A DNA stretch of 64,000 bases from Limnochorda sp. LNt (GTDB taxonomy: Bacteria > Bacillota > Limnochordia > Limnochordales > Geochordaceae): contig NZ_CP141614.1 in the NCBI RefSeq assembly GCF_035593265.1, positions 1,116,001-1,180,000 of the forward strand, read 5' to 3'. The notes beneath the pieces are model-generated. The model made no database searches. It saw nothing but the letters and a program-made list of their open reading frames with translations, and was not told where the DNA came from. Both the position numbers and the translations under genes were made by a program. Shown here in pieces: positions 7,762 to 17,610 of the stretch (the stretch's first letter is position 1; each line of letters opens with the position of its first letter).

Positions 7762-9177
7762 ATGTCCATCCGTTTGCGTCTCGGCCTGTGGTACGGCACG
7801 TTGGCCGCCGTGCTCGTGGCGGTCTTCGGGGCGGTGGTCTTCTCGACCGTCGCGGCCTACCTCCGGGAAGACCTGCGCCGCAGCACCGAGCGTCTCGCGG
7901 ACCACTTCGTCGAGTCGGCCCAGGGCAGGACTGACGGCGCCTCGGCGGAGACGCTGATGCAGGCCTTCGCCGCGCCCGACGTGACCGTGGCCGTCTTCGA
8001 CTCGGCCGGGCGGCTGCTGGCCGCCACGCCACCAGCCTCTCCGGGGCTCGCGCCGGACGAAGGCGAGGGGACGGCGACGGGGGCCGCTCCGGCCCGAGCG
8101 GAGCGCCTCCCGCCATTTGTCCGCGGAGGATACCGAGCGGAGAGGGCCATTCCCGCTCCCAACGTCTTCTCGGTCGACGAACCCGTGCGGGCGGTGGTGC
8201 TGGGCTGGTTCTTCACCCGCCGCCTCATGCTGGACAGGCTGCTGCGGGTGCTGGTCGTAAGCGGCGTGCTGGCGTCCGTGGCGGGCGTCTTCATCGGCTG
8301 GGGAGTGGCCGGGGGAGCATTGCGCCCGGTGTCGATGATGGTCGAGGCTGCCCGGCGCATCGCCCGATCCCAGGATTTCCGCCACCGCCTGCCGACGGCC
8401 GGCTCCCGGGACGAACTCGGCCAGTTGACCTCGGCGTTCAACGAGATGCTGGCCGAGCTGGAGAAGGCGTTCGAGAATCAGCGGCGGTTCGTGGCCGACG
8501 CCTCTCACGAGCTGCGGGCCCCCCTGGCCACGCTGCAGGGCAATCTGGAGCTGCTCGAACGGGCCGCGAACCTCTCCGAAGCGGAGCGTCGCGCGGTCTG
8601 GCGGGACATCCGGGACGAGGTCCGCCGCCTGGGCCGGTTGGTGAGCGACCTCCTGTCGCTGGCGCGGGCGGAGGCCGGCCAGGGGCTGCATCTGCTGCCG
8701 GTGGAGCTGGATCGGGTGGTCACGGACGTGCTCCGATCCATGCGCAACGAAGTGGCCCAGCACCGGCTGGTCGTCGAGCACCTGGAGCCGGTCCAGGTGA
8801 TGGGCGACGCGGATCGCCTGCGCGAACTCCTGGTGATCCTGCTGGACAACGCCATCCGCTACACGCCCCCAGGCGGCGAGATCCGGGTGGGGTTGGGGCA
8901 TACCCCGGGGCCAGAGGTGGCCCTGAGCGTGGCCGACACCGGCATCGGCATCGCGCCAGAAGACCTGCCGCACATCTTCGAACGGTTCTACCGGGCGGAC
9001 AAGGCGCGCTCCCGGGCGACGGGCGGGACGGGCCTGGGCCTGGCCATCGCCCGGTGGATCGTCGAGGCGCACGGGGGCCGCATCGAGGTGGAGAGCCAGC
9101 CAGGACAGGGGTCGCGCTTCACCGTTCGCCTGCCGGCGGCGCGCCCTGCATCGCCCGAGACTGAGGCGCACACATGA
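7762..9177 (+). CDS. Sensor histidine kinase, partner of the OmpR-type regulator
   Basis: About 471 residues. Transmembrane helix 1 is near residues 13-35, then an extracytoplasmic sensor region of about 120 residues and transmembrane helix 2 near 162-185. A HAMP linker follows (LRPVSMMVEAARRIA), then the HisKA domain with phospho-His in DASHELRAPLATL (about His249), and a HATPase domain with N box (LLDNAIRYTPP), G1 (VADTGIGI), F box (IFERFYR) and G2 (GGTGLGLAI). It autophosphorylates and passes phosphate to the adjacent regulator. ATG 7762 is preceded by GAGGAG; a GTG at 7756 overlapping the regulator stop is the alternative. A proline/alanine-rich segment near 90-120 lies in the sensor region. 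Confidence 0.9.
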   Translation: MSIRLRLGLWYGTLAAVLVAVFGAVVFSTVAAYLREDLRRSTERLADHFVESAQGRTDGASAETLMQAFAAPDVTVAVFDSAGRLLAATPPASPGLAPDEGEGTATGAAPARAERLPPFVRGGYRAERAIPAPNVFSVDEPVRAVVLGWFFTRRLMLDRLLRVLVVSGVLASVAGVFIGWGVAGGALRPVSMMVEAARRIARSQDFRHRLPTAGSRDELGQLTSAFNEMLAELEKAFENQRRFVADASHELRAPLATLQGNLELLERAANLSEAERRAVWRDIRDEVRRLGRLVSDLLSLARAEAGQGLHLLPVELDRVVTDVLRSMRNEVAQHRLVVEHLEPVQVMGDADRLRELLVILLDNAIRYTPPGGEIRVGLGHTPGPEVALSVADTGIGIAPEDLPHIFERFYRADKARSRATGGTGLGLAIARWIVEAHGGRIEVESQPGQGSRFTVRLPAARPASPETEAHT

Positions 9178-9288
9178 TCCCCGAGCGCCTGATGGACGTG
9201 GTGGCCGAGGATCTCTCTCCCACGGTCGCGGGCGGGACGGTAGACTGTCGGAGCCGGCGCACGTGGTCAAGGAGCGGATGGATCGTCG

Positions 9289-10326
9289 ATGGAGATCGGC
9301 ATCTATAGCTTCGGCGAGCGCACCCGAGACCCCGAGACGGGCGAGCTCATCAGCCCCGCCGAGCGGCTGCGCCGACTGCTGGAGGAGATCGAGCTGGCCG
9401 ACCAGGTAGGGCTCGACGTCTTCGGCGTGGGCGAGCATCACCGTCCCGACTACGTGGTTTCGGCGCCGGCGGTGGTGCTGGCGGCCGCCGCCGCCCGGAC
9501 CCGCCGCATCCGGCTGACGAGCGCCGTCAGCGTGCTGAGCACCGACGACCCCGTGCGGGTCTTCCAGTCGTTCGCCACCCTCGACCTGCTCTCGGGGGGC
9601 CGAGCGGAGATCATGGTGGGGAGGGGCTCCTTCACCGAGTCGTACCCCCTCTTCGGCTACGATCTGCACGACTACGACGAGCTCTTCGAGGAGAAGCTGG
9701 ATCTGTTGCTGCGTCTGCGGAGCTCGGATCGGGTCACCTGGTCGGGCCGCTACCGGCCGCCCCTGCAGGATGCGGCCGTCTACCCGCGCCCCGTGCAGGA
9801 TCCGCTCCCGGTCTGGGTGGCCACGGGGGGCACGCCCGCCTCCGCGGTGCGGGCCGGGCTGTTGGGACTGCCCATGGCGCTGGCCATCATCGGGGGCATG
9901 CCCGAGCGCTTCGCCCCGGTGGTGCGGCTGTATCGGGAGGCGGCCCGGCGTGGCGGCCACACCACCGTGCGAGTCGGTATCAACTCCCACGGCTTCATCG
10001 CCGACAGGTCACAGGATGCGGCCGAGACGGCGTTTCCGGCCTTCAAGGAGACCATGGATCGCATCGGCCGAGAGCGGGGCTGGCCGCCCATGACCCGCGA
10101 GCAGTTCGAGTTCTCGCGCTCCTTGCGGGGGGCGGACTTCGTCGGCAGCCCGCAGCAGGTCGCCGAGAAGATCCTCTGGCAGCACCGCCTCTTCGAGCAC
10201 GACCGCTTCCTGCTCCAGCTCACGGTCGGGACGTTGCCGCACCGCAAGGTGCTGCGGGCCATCGAGCTGTTGGGCACCGAGGTGGCGCCGGTGGTGCGGC
10301 GGGAGCTGGGTGCTGCCTCCTCCTGA
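9289..10326 (+). CDS. LLM-class flavin-dependent oxidoreductase (luciferase-like monooxygenase fold)
   Basis: The 345-residue protein has the bacterial-luciferase TIM-barrel pattern: [71 protein letters not shown] and [17 protein letters not shown] is the FMN or F420 phosphate-binding region of this superfamily. The substrate cannot be predicted. The ATG has AAGGAG upstream at longish spacing. It stands alone, downstream of the two-component genes and convergent with the cystine transporter. Confidence 0.85.
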   Translation: MEIGIYSFGERTRDPETGELISPAERLRRLLEEIELADQVGLDVFGVGEHHRPDYVVSAPAVVLAAAAARTRRIRLTSAVSVLSTDDPVRVFQSFATLDLLSGGRAEIMVGRGSFTESYPLFGYDLHDYDELFEEKLDLLLRLRSSDRVTWSGRYRPPLQDAAVYPRPVQDPLPVWVATGGTPASAVRAGLLGLPMALAIIGGMPERFAPVVRLYREAARRGGHTTVRVGINSHGFIADRSQDAAETAFPAFKETMDRIGRERGWPPMTREQFEFSRSLRGADFVGSPQQVAEKILWQHRLFEHDRFLLQLTVGTLPHRKVLRAIELLGTEVAPVVRRELGAASS

Positions 10327-10545
10327 GGGTGGCCCGCCGCAGCCGGCTCCCACGACGGCGACGGGGCCTGTCGGGGCGGGGCCGGGTCCGCGCCGGCGAC
10401 GCTGGAGGTCGTCGACCATCTCCCATCCCGACGGTGGGAATGGTATGATCCGACCGTCTCCAGGGCTGGCAGAGGATCATCTGATGGGGGTCTACACCGG
10501 CATGTGAGGCTGGAGGAGCAGCCTGGCCCGTCGGGATAGGGATGG

Positions 10546-10573
10546 CGCGGGGGCCCGCCCAGGGGCCCCCGCG
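10546..10573. terminator. Strong GC hairpin between convergent genes
   Basis: CGCGGGGGCCC (10546-10556) pairs perfectly with GGGCCCCCGCG (10563-10573) across a 6-base loop. It sits 17 bases past the cystine-transporter stop and about 220 bases past the oxidoreductase stop, so it can serve both strands. There is no T-run on either side. Confidence 0.5.
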
Positions 10574-10590
10574 GCTCTCCGAGCCGCTGG

Positions 10591-11979
10591 TCATGCCGAG
10601 ACCTCGACCGTGCGGCTGCGATCGGCGTAGACGCCAACGTCCAGGCTGCCCGTCACGCGGCTGGTCACGATGCCGGCCACCATGCTGCCGCTGACGTTGA
10701 GCAGGGTGCGGCCCATGTCGATGAGCGGCTCGACGGAGATGAGGAGCCCCACCAGGCCCACCGGGAGATTGAGGGTCGAAAGCACCAGCAGGGCCGCGAA
10801 CGTCGCCCCGCCGCCGAGGCCGGCCACGCCGAAGGAGCTCAGCACCACCACGGCCACCAGCGTCACCAGGAAGCTCACCGACGTCGGGTCGATGCCGACG
10901 GCGGGCGCCGCGATGATGGCCAGCATGGCCGGATAGATGCCCGCGCACCCGTTTTGGCCGATGGAGAGCGCGAAGGAGGCGGCCACGTCGGCGACGCCCG
11001 CCGGCACGCCCAGCTGCCGCTGGGCGCTGACGTTGAGCGGCAGCGTCGCGGCGCTGCTGCGGGAGCTGAAGGCGAAGCCCAGCGCGGGCCAGGCCTTGCG
11101 CACGTACGTGGTGGGCTGCAGGCCCGATGCCGCCAGGATCAGCAGGTGCACGGCGAACATGGCAGCCAGCGCCACGTAGGACGCCACCACGAACTCGCCC
11201 AGGCTGACGATGGCCTGGAGGTTGCTGGTCGCGGCCGCTCGCGCCATGACGGCCAGGATCCCGTAGGGCGTCAGCCGCAGCACGATGCGGACCAGACCCA
11301 TGACGACCCCGTAGATGGCCTCCACCAGGCGGGCGAAGTCAGCGGCCTGCTCCGCCGCCCGGCGCTTCACCCCGAGGTAGGCGATCCCCAGCAGCCCCGC
11401 GAAGATGACCACGCCGATGACCGACGTGGGGCGCGCCCCCGTCAGGTCGAGGAACGGATTGGTGGGAATCAGCTCCAGGAACTTCTGCGGCAGGCTCTGC
11501 GACTGCAAGCGTTGCATGCGGGCGCCAAGATCCTCCGACGGGGTCGCCGTGGCCGCCGCCTCGGCCAGGCCCGAGCGATGCAACCCGAAGCCCAGTGTGG
11601 AGGCGATGCCCAGCACCGCCGCGATGCCCGTGGTGACCAGCAGCACGGCCAGCACCCAGCCGCCGATCTTGCCGACGTCCGATGCCGTCTGGAGCCGGGT
11701 GAAGGCGCTCAGGATGGAGATGAAGACCAGGGGCAGCGCCACCATCTGCAAAAGGCGCATGTAGCCCGAGCCGACGACGGCGTACCACTGGGCCGTCTGC
11801 GCCACGACGCCGGAGCCCGCCCCGTAGGCGGCCTGCAGGGCGAGGCCCAGCACCAGGCCGAGACCCAAGCCGACCAGGACCCGGGTCGAGAACGACAGAT
11901 GCCGCCGCTGCAAGCCGTAGAGCACGACCAGCAGGGCGACCAGGATCCCCACGTTGAGGGCCACGAGCCAACTCGTCAC
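10591..11979 (-). CDS. tcyP: L-cystine/dicarboxylate-type cation symporter (TcyP-like, DAACS family)
   Basis: About 462 residues, multi-spanning. The sequence contains the DAACS hallmarks LVFISILSAFTRL, SSRSSAATLPLNV (serine-rich re-entrant loop), and SIGQNGCAGIYPAMLA with the NG motif, in the arrangement of Bacillus TcyP/YhcL-like cystine carriers. It would import L-cystine with Na+ or H+. The GTG at 11979 is chosen because GGGGGGAAG lies just upstream and the protein then begins at the first helix. The extended frame to 12036 adds a non-conserved tail. It is monocistronic and followed by a GC hairpin. Confidence 0.85.
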   Translation of the reverse strand: MTSWLVALNVGILVALLVVLYGLQRRHLSFSTRVLVGLGLGLVLGLALQAAYGAGSGVVAQTAQWYAVVGSGYMRLLQMVALPLVFISILSAFTRLQTASDVGKIGGWVLAVLLVTTGIAAVLGIASTLGFGLHRSGLAEAAATATPSEDLGARMQRLQSQSLPQKFLELIPTNPFLDLTGARPTSVIGVVIFAGLLGIAYLGVKRRAAEQAADFARLVEAIYGVVMGLVRIVLRLTPYGILAVMARAAATSNLQAIVSLGEFVVASYVALAAMFAVHLLILAASGLQPTTYVRKAWPALGFAFSSRSSAATLPLNVSAQRQLGVPAGVADVAASFALSIGQNGCAGIYPAMLAIIAAPAVGIDPTSVSFLVTLVAVVVLSSFGVAGLGGGATFAALLVLSTLNLPVGLVGLLISVEPLIDMGRTLLNVSGSMVAGIVTSRVTGSLDVGVYADRSRTVEVSA

Positions 11980-12440
11980 GACACTTCCCCCCAAGTGTAG
12001 AGCCCAACTCCCCAAGACGCCCCGACACGCACACAATGCCTCGTGCCAGGGCGGATCGCGGACGCGACGCGAGAGGCATCAGGATGCGGGAGCGCGCAGA
12101 CCTGCCGGCTCCTCCGTCACCGACCGACGAGGGCCGTGCCTGCTTCCCGCCGAGGACAGATGCAGCGGCGCGGGGTGTGCGGCGACAGGCGACCCGACGG
12201 GCCTTGCCCGTACAGCATGAGACGCGAGGTCGCCGTGCGGGTCGGCAAAGTCTTCATCTCCCCGTTAGACAGGTAACGCACCGGCTGCGGCAAGTCAAGG
12301 TCGCAGGATGCGGGGTTGCCTTCCCGTTGCGTCAGTGAAACGCGACCTAAAACGACTCTTCAAACGCCGGTAACCCTCCGGTTCCACGCTGGAGACGGAG
12401 ACGGCCGGCCGGCTCACAACCGACCAAAGGAGGCGAGAGC
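11980..12440. other. Divergent gap between tcyP and pstS
   Basis: About 460 bases upstream of both genes. The last 150 bases before pstS are locally lower in GC and probably hold its promoter. I see neither repeated TT(A/T)ACA-type Pho boxes nor a convincing -35/-10 pair. No ORF here looks protein-like. Confidence 0.35.
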
Positions 12441-13499
12441 GTGAGGGTCGCTTCATCTCGTGCGGCCGTCGTGGCCGCCCTGGTTGCCTGGGCCTGGATG
12501 GCGGTGGCTCTACCCGCCCTGGGGGCCGAGAGACTGACGGGGGCGGGGGCCACCTTCCCGTACCCGCTCTACTCCCGCTACTTCGAGGAGTACCGCCGGC
12601 TCACCGGCGTGCAGGTCAACTACCAGTCCATCGGCTCCGGGGGCGGCCAGCGCCAGCTCCTGGAGCGCACGGTTCACTTCGGGGCCTCCGACGCCTACCT
12701 CTCGGAGGAGCAGATGGCGCAGTATCCGGGCGAGGTGGTCCACGTCCCCACCGCGGTCGGGGCGGTGGTACCCACCTACAACCTTCCGGGCGTCACCCAG
12801 CGCCTGCGCTTCACCGGTGAGCTCCTGGCCGACATCTTCCTGGGCCGGGTGACCCGGTGGGACGATCCTGGCATCCGAGCGCTCAACCCAGACGTCGCCC
12901 TGCCGCCGCTGCCCATCGTGGTGGTGCACCGCGCCGACGGCTCGGGGACCACGTTCATCTGGGTCAGCTACCTGGCCAGGGTCTCGGAGGAGTGGCGGCA
13001 GCGGGTGGGGGTGGGCACGAGCGTGGAGTGGCCCGTGGGGCTGGGCGGCCGCGGCAACGAGGGCGTGGCGGGGCTCGTCCGCCAGACGCCGGGCGCGCTC
13101 GGCTACGTCGAGCTCATCTACGCGCTGGAGAACGATCTGGCCTACGGGGCCGTACGAAACCGCTCGGGCCGGTACGTCGTGCCGGACCTGGCGAGCGCCT
13201 CGCGAGCGGCCGCCGTCGACATCCCGGCCGACACGCGACTCCTGCTGGTGAACACGCAGGCCCCCGACGGGTATCCCATCGCGGGCTTCACCTGGATCCT
13301 GGTCTACCGGGACCTGAGCCTGGTCACCGACCGGCGCGAGCAGGCCCGGGCCCTGGCCGAGCTGTTGTGGTGGATGGTGCACGACGCCCAGCGCTACAAC
13401 GAGCCGTTGCACTACGGGAGGCTACCCGAGCCGGCGGTGCAGCGGGCCGAGGCACTGATCCGCAGCCTCACCTTCAGGGGCGAGCCGCTGCTCCCATGA
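12441..13499 (+). CDS. pstS: Phosphate ABC transporter binding protein PstS
   Basis: 352 residues with a signal peptide ending near LGAERL. The mature start [20 protein letters not shown] and the segments [26 protein letters not shown] and [13 protein letters not shown] are classic PstS phosphate-binding elements. No lipobox cysteine is visible. The GTG start has AAAGGAGG at good spacing. PstS captures phosphate outside the membrane for PstCAB, but pstC, pstA, pstB and phoU are not in this neighbourhood, so it is an orphan copy here. The PhoX-like tail at the window start is too far away to imply co-regulation. Confidence 0.92.
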   Translation: MRVASSRAAVVAALVAWAWMAVALPALGAERLTGAGATFPYPLYSRYFEEYRRLTGVQVNYQSIGSGGGQRQLLERTVHFGASDAYLSEEQMAQYPGEVVHVPTAVGAVVPTYNLPGVTQRLRFTGELLADIFLGRVTRWDDPGIRALNPDVALPPLPIVVVHRADGSGTTFIWVSYLARVSEEWRQRVGVGTSVEWPVGLGGRGNEGVAGLVRQTPGALGYVELIYALENDLAYGAVRNRSGRYVVPDLASASRAAAVDIPADTRLLLVNTQAPDGYPIAGFTWILVYRDLSLVTDRREQARALAELLWWMVHDAQRYNEPLHYGRLPEPAVQRAEALIRSLTFRGEPLLP

Positions 13500-13524
13500 G
13501 CCGGCCCTGTCCGTGGTATCATAC

Positions 13525-13557
13525 GGCGTGGCCCGCTCTGGCCGGGCGGGCCACGCC
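13525..13557 (+). promoter_or_regulatory. 12-bp hairpin between pstS and msrAB
   Basis: GGCGTGGCCCGC (13525-13536) pairs perfectly with GCGGGCCACGCC (13546-13557), 9-base loop. TATCAT at 13517-13522, just before it, resembles a -10 box, so the hairpin could be the very 5' end of the msrAB transcript. It could equally end the pstS transcript, although no T-run follows. Confidence 0.45.
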
Positions 13558-13599
13558 AAAGCTCCCGCCTCGTGGGCGGGGCGCAGGGGAGAGAGGACC

Positions 13600-14556
13600 G
13601 TGGGGGAGCGGCAGGAGGCGACCTTCGCCGGGGGGTGCTTCTGGTGCATGCAGGCGGCCTTCGATGGCCTCCCCGGCGTCGAACGGGTCGTCGCCGGCTA
13701 CACCGGGGGCCATGTCGAGGCGCCCAGCTTCGAGCAGGTCGAGACCGGCGAGACCGGTCACCGCCAGGCGGTGCGGCTCACCTTCGATCCCGAGCGCATC
13801 GCCTACACGACGCTGCTGGCGCGCTTTTGGCGGCAGATCGACCCCACCGATCCCGGCGGGCAGTTCGCCGAGCGGGGGCCGCAGTACCGGACTGCCATCT
13901 TCTACCACGACCAGGCCCAGCGACAGGCAGCCGAGGCCTCGCGCCAGGCCCTCGAGGCCAGCGGCCGCTTCGAGCGCCCCATCGTCACCGAGATCCTGCC
14001 GGCCGTCCCCTTCTACCCGGCCGAGGCGCGCCACCAGGCCTACCATCGGCGCCACCCGCTGCAGTACGCGCTGTACCGGGCGCGCTCCGGGCGCGACGAG
14101 TTCATCCGACGGGCCTGGAGGCGGGCCGACGAGCGGGCGGCCCTGCGCGGCCGGCTCGACCCCCTCGAGTACGCGGTGACGCAGGAGAACGCCACCGAGC
14201 CCCCCTTCCGCAACCGCTACTGGGACAACCGCCGCGAGGGCATCTACGTCGACGTGGTGTCGGGCGAGCCGCTCTTCAGCACCCGGGATCAGTACGACGC
14301 GGGCTGCGGCTGGCCCAGCTTCACGCGGCCCCTGCACCCCGAGAACGTCCTCGAGCTGGTCGACACGAGCCACGGCATGATTCGGACCGAGGTGCGCAGC
14401 CTGCAGGCCGACTCGCACCTGGGCCACGTCTTCGACGATGGCCCCCCGGAGGCAGGCGGACGGCGCTACTGCATCAACTCCGCGGCGCTGCGCTTCATCC
14501 CCAAGGAGGACCTGGAGAAGGAGGGCTACGGGGAGTACCGCAAGCTCTTCGACTGA
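13600..14556 (+). CDS. msrAB: Fused methionine sulfoxide reductase MsrA-MsrB
   Basis: 318 residues. The N-terminal MsrA domain has catalytic Cys13 in [21 protein letters not shown], and [10 protein letters not shown]. The C-terminal MsrB domain (about 185-318) has CGWPSF and catalytic Cys291 in [12 protein letters not shown]. The enzyme repairs both S- and R-methionine sulfoxides using thioredoxin. The GTG at 13600 with AGAGGA upstream is chosen over an upstream extension rich in Arg/Gly. The MsrB part lacks the paired CxxC zinc motifs of some homologues, which is common in fusions. Its 3' end overlaps the 3' end of mnhG on the other strand by 31 bases. Confidence 0.93.
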   Translation: MGERQEATFAGGCFWCMQAAFDGLPGVERVVAGYTGGHVEAPSFEQVETGETGHRQAVRLTFDPERIAYTTLLARFWRQIDPTDPGGQFAERGPQYRTAIFYHDQAQRQAAEASRQALEASGRFERPIVTEILPAVPFYPAEARHQAYHRRHPLQYALYRARSGRDEFIRRAWRRADERAALRGRLDPLEYAVTQENATEPPFRNRYWDNRREGIYVDVVSGEPLFSTRDQYDAGCGWPSFTRPLHPENVLELVDTSHGMIRTEVRSLQADSHLGHVFDDGPPEAGGRRYCINSAALRFIPKEDLEKEGYGEYRKLFD

Positions 14557-14990
14557 GGGGCCGCCTGGTTCTCCAGCCCTTCGCTGGCCTCCGGGGGCCG
14601 GACGGCATGAGGTGACGGCTCGGCCGGCCGGCGGTCGAGGTGCCGGGCCAGCTCGTCCACCGCGGTCTGGCGGGGCATGGGGACGCCGATGCGGTAGGCA
14701 GCCCGTGCCATCATGTGGGTGCCCGCCGGCACCGTCAAGAAGACGAAGAGGAAGACCAGCAGGTCTTTGAGGTACAGGCTGCCCTCTTGCACGCTGAAGA
14801 GGAGCGTGGTGGCCACCGCGATGCTCAGCAGCCCCTGCGTGGTCGCCACCGTCGAGACGTTGGCACGCGAGTAGAAGTCCGGCATCCTCGCGACACCCAG
14901 GGCGGCGGTCAGGAGCAAGAACGCACCCGCCACCAGCAGCGCGCCGGTGAGGAAGCCGACCATCCCCCCGACCGTGCTCGGCTCAGTCAT
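14526..14990 (-). CDS. mnhG: Mrp Na+/H+ antiporter subunit G
   Basis: About 154 residues, three predicted helices. It has the MrpG/PhaG pattern [21 protein letters not shown] and [13 protein letters not shown], then [26 protein letters not shown] 14990 is chosen for its overlap with the mnhF stop. The polar C-terminal tail of about 40 residues is longer than in typical MrpG. Last gene of the seven-gene operon; its end overlaps msrAB convergently. Confidence 0.9.
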   Translation of the reverse strand: MTEPSTVGGMVGFLTGALLVAGAFLLLTAALGVARMPDFYSRANVSTVATTQGLLSIAVATTLLFSVQEGSLYLKDLLVFLFVFLTVPAGTHMMARAAYRIGVPMPRQTAVDELARHLDRRPAEPSPHAVRPPEASEGLENQAAPQSKSLRYSP

Positions 14991-15279
14991 GGCCATCGCC
15001 CCCATCGTCGTCGAGCACCCTTCCGCGCAGGAGAAACCGGGCCACGGCCACGGTGCCGACGAAGGAGAGGATGGCGACCACCAGGGCGGCGTCGGAGTAG
15101 AGCGGGCTGTTGAGGCGCACCGACAGGATGAGCACCATCGCGATGAGCGCGACGCTGAGCGTGTCGACGCCCACCATCCGGTCCGGCACCGTCGGCCCCA
15201 CCACGATGCGGTACAGCGACAGCAGCATGGCCAGCCCCGTCAGCATGGCGGCCACGGAGGTCGCAAGCATCAGCATCAT
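14983..15279 (-). CDS. mnhF: Mrp Na+/H+ antiporter subunit F
   Basis: 98 residues, three helices, with the MrpF signature RIVVGPTVPDRMVGVDTLSV and DAALVVAILSFVGTVAVAR. The start ATG overlaps the mnhE stop by four bases (ATGA) and the stop overlaps mnhG, so translation is coupled. A charged tail (DDDGGDGHD) is unusual but short. Confidence 0.92.
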   Translation of the reverse strand: MMLMLATSVAAMLTGLAMLLSLYRIVVGPTVPDRMVGVDTLSVALIAMVLILSVRLNSPLYSDAALVVAILSFVGTVAVARFLLRGRVLDDDGGDGHD

Positions 15280-15746
15280 CGGGTCAACTCCTCGATGGTT
15301 CGTGCGAAGGCGCCCCGGATCTCCTCGCGCACCCGCTCGGGCTGGCGGGCGTCGAGGGCGAAGACGAAGAGGCGGTCCTGCTGGGGCGTCACCTCCACCG
15401 TCATGGTCCCCGGCGTCATGGTGATCAGGTTGGCCAGCAACGTGACGGCCCCGTCGCTCTTGAGCCGGGTCGGGAGCTCCACGATCCCCGGGGAGATCCG
15501 CCCCCGAGGGTGCCAGATGGCTGAGGCCACGATGAGGGCCGACCGGTTCATCTCCACCAAGAACCGCCACGCCAGCCTGGCCGCCACGCCCACCCGGCGA
15601 AGGGACAGGTCCCCCCGCCCCGACACATGGACGAGCGCCGCGATGGCCGCGGCCAGGATCGCGCCGCCCAGCACCGACCGGAAGGTGATGGGCCCCTGCA
15701 GCGCCGTCCAGACCAGTGCCACCAGCACGACCAGCGTCGCGCGCAT
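15276..15746 (-). CDS. mnhE: Mrp Na+/H+ antiporter subunit E
   Basis: About 156 residues. Two N-terminal helices are followed by LAWRFLVEMNRSALIVASAI and a soluble C-terminal part with LANLITMTPGTMTVEV, the MrpE/PhaE hallmark. ATG 15746 overlaps the mnhD stop as TGATG. It is required for assembly of the multi-subunit antiporter in studied systems. Confidence 0.92.
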   Translation of the reverse strand: MRATLVVLVALVWTALQGPITFRSVLGGAILAAAIAALVHVSGRGDLSLRRVGVAARLAWRFLVEMNRSALIVASAIWHPRGRISPGIVELPTRLKSDGAVTLLANLITMTPGTMTVEVTPQQDRLFVFALDARQPERVREEIRGAFARTIEELTR

Positions 15747-17248
15747 CACACCCGGCCTCCCGGAGCCAGGACGGCCTCGATGTAGGCCGCCGGGTCGACC
15801 AGCTGGGCCGCGGCCTGCTGCATCAGGCCGAGAGCGCCGTGGGCCCCGATCCCGAGGCCGACGCTGACCAGCACCAGAGCTGCCGCCGGCAGCAAGAGCC
15901 GTCCGACGGCACCGGCGCGGGCCGGGCGGTCGGGGTGACGCAACGGCCCCCAGAAGACCCCCACCTGGATCTTCATCATCGAAAAGAGCGTGAAGAAGCT
16001 CACCGCGATGCTGACGGCGACGACCGCCAGCTCGCCGACGGCCAGCCCGGCCTGGGCCAGCACCAGTTTGCCGAAGAAGCCGCTCAGCGGCGGGATGCCC
16101 GCCAGGGAGAGCGCAGCCACCAGGAAGACGGCCGCCAGGGCTGGGTAGGGGCGGGCCAGGCCACCCAGCTGCTTGAGGCTCTCGGTGCCCGTCACGTGCT
16201 CGGTGGCGCCCGTCACGAAGAAGAGCGCGGACTTGATGACGCTGTGGTGGATCATGAAGTAGACGGCTCCGGCCAGCGCCAGCGGGGTGTCGAGCCCCAG
16301 ACCCATGGCCATGTAGCCGATCTGGCTGATGCTGTGGTAGGCCAGGATCCGCTTCATCGTCACCTGGGCCACGGCTCCCAGCACCCCGATGCTCATGGTC
16401 AGCGCCGCGATGACCAGCACGAGACGGCGGGTGAAGTCAGGGTCCAGGGGGAAGACCAGCGAGAAGGCCCGGATCAGGGCGTACATCCCGACCTTGGTCA
16501 ACAGGCCTGCGAAGACGCCCGACAGAGGGGTGGGGGCCGCGTCGTACCCTCCGGGCAGCCAGAAGTAGAGCGGGAAGAGGGCCGCCTTGGCAGCGAAGAC
16601 GACGGCGAAGAGCATGGCGATGACGGTGAGCAGCCGCGGATCCTCCATCTGGGCGGCCCTGACCGCCAGGTCGGCCAGGTTGAGGGTGCCCATCACGCCG
16701 TACAGCACGGCCACGGCCACCACGAACAGGGTGGAGGCGACCATGTTGAAGACCATGTACTTGAAGCCCTCTTGCAGCGGGTAGCCGCGATTGAGGATGG
16801 GCACGAGGGCGTAGGATGCGATCAGCAGCACCTCGAACCAGACGAACATGTTGAAGATGTCGCCGGTGAGGAAGGCCCCGTTGATGCCCATCAGCAGGAG
16901 TTGAAACAGCGCGTAGTAGGAGCGTCGCTCGAGCTCCGGGGGGATCACCTGCAGCGACTGCCAGAGTCCCGGGATGGCCACGACGTACGTCAGTGCCACC
17001 ATCAAGGCGCTCAGGCGGTCGGCCACCAGTACGATGCCGAAGGGCGCCGGCCAGTCACCCGCCCGGAAGACCAGGATGTGGCCGTCCAAGACCCGGCCCA
17101 TCAGCACCAGCGCCAGTAGGAGCCCCACCAGGACCGAGATGACGCTGAAGCTCCGTTGCCGGGCGCGGTCGCGCCGGGTCAGGGCAAGGGCGATCCCCGT
17201 CAGCAACGGCCAGAGCACCGGAGCGATGACGAGATCAGCGTCGGCCAT
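15746..17248 (-). CDS. mnhD: Mrp Na+/H+ antiporter subunit D (NuoN/M-like)
   Basis: 500 residues with about 14 helices of the proton-conducting NADH-quinone oxidoreductase family. Key segments: WFEVLLIASYALV with the helix-5 Glu region, AAKAALFPLYFWLPG with the conserved Lys, AYHSISQIGYMAMG and HHSVIKSALFF. It starts 14 bases inside the end of mnhC. Together with MrpA it forms the ion-translocating path. Confidence 0.93.
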   Translation of the reverse strand: MADADLVIAPVLWPLLTGIALALTRRDRARQRSFSVISVLVGLLLALVLMGRVLDGHILVFRAGDWPAPFGIVLVADRLSALMVALTYVVAIPGLWQSLQVIPPELERRSYYALFQLLLMGINGAFLTGDIFNMFVWFEVLLIASYALVPILNRGYPLQEGFKYMVFNMVASTLFVVAVAVLYGVMGTLNLADLAVRAAQMEDPRLLTVIAMLFAVVFAAKAALFPLYFWLPGGYDAAPTPLSGVFAGLLTKVGMYALIRAFSLVFPLDPDFTRRLVLVIAALTMSIGVLGAVAQVTMKRILAYHSISQIGYMAMGLGLDTPLALAGAVYFMIHHSVIKSALFFVTGATEHVTGTESLKQLGGLARPYPALAAVFLVAALSLAGIPPLSGFFGKLVLAQAGLAVGELAVVAVSIAVSFFTLFSMMKIQVGVFWGPLRHPDRPARAGAVGRLLLPAAALVLVSVGLGIGAHGALGLMQQAAAQLVDPAAYIEAVLAPGGRV

Positions 17249-17576
17249 GGTCGCCCTCCCGTAGGGCTTCGAGATCGTCGCTGCCCCGCTCCTGGTACGC
17301 GCGCAGCGCCAGGGTCAGGATCAGCGCCGTGGTGGCGAAGCCGATGACGATGGCGGTCAGGATGAGGGCCTGGGGCAGCGGGTCCGTATACGCCGCCTCG
17401 CCGGTCAGGACCGGCGCGGCCCCCCGTTTGAGGGCGCCCGACGTGATCAGCATCAACAGCGATCCGTGGCTCATCAGGACGGTACCGACCACGACCCGCA
17501 GCAGCGAGCGGCTCAGCATGTGGTAAAGGCCCACCGCGAACAGCAGCCCGATGACGCCTGCCATCAGGTACTCCAC
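17235..17576 (-). CDS. mnhC: Mrp Na+/H+ antiporter subunit C (NuoK-like)
   Basis: 113 residues, three helices, with the NuoK-like pattern VVVGTVLMSHGSLLMLI and DPLPQALILTAIVIGFATTA. GTG 17576 is preceded by a GGAGGGAGG stretch; ATG 17564 is an alternative. It overlaps mnhD by 14 bases and follows mnhB by 34. Confidence 0.92.
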   Translation of the reverse strand: MEYLMAGVIGLLFAVGLYHMLSRSLLRVVVGTVLMSHGSLLMLITSGALKRGAAPVLTGEAAYTDPLPQALILTAIVIGFATTALILTLALRAYQERGSDDLEALREGDHGRR

Positions 17577-17610
17577 CCGTTGCCGCCTCCCTCCGATGGC
17601 CTGGCTCCGC

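Noticed and set aside
7666-9990. 774-residue minus-strand open frame across the kinase and oxidoreductase
   Set aside because: Same reason: low-complexity translation opposite two clearly conserved plus-strand genes.
12300-12440. Pho boxes before pstS
   Set aside because: No TT(A/T/C)ACA repeats at 11-base spacing could be found.
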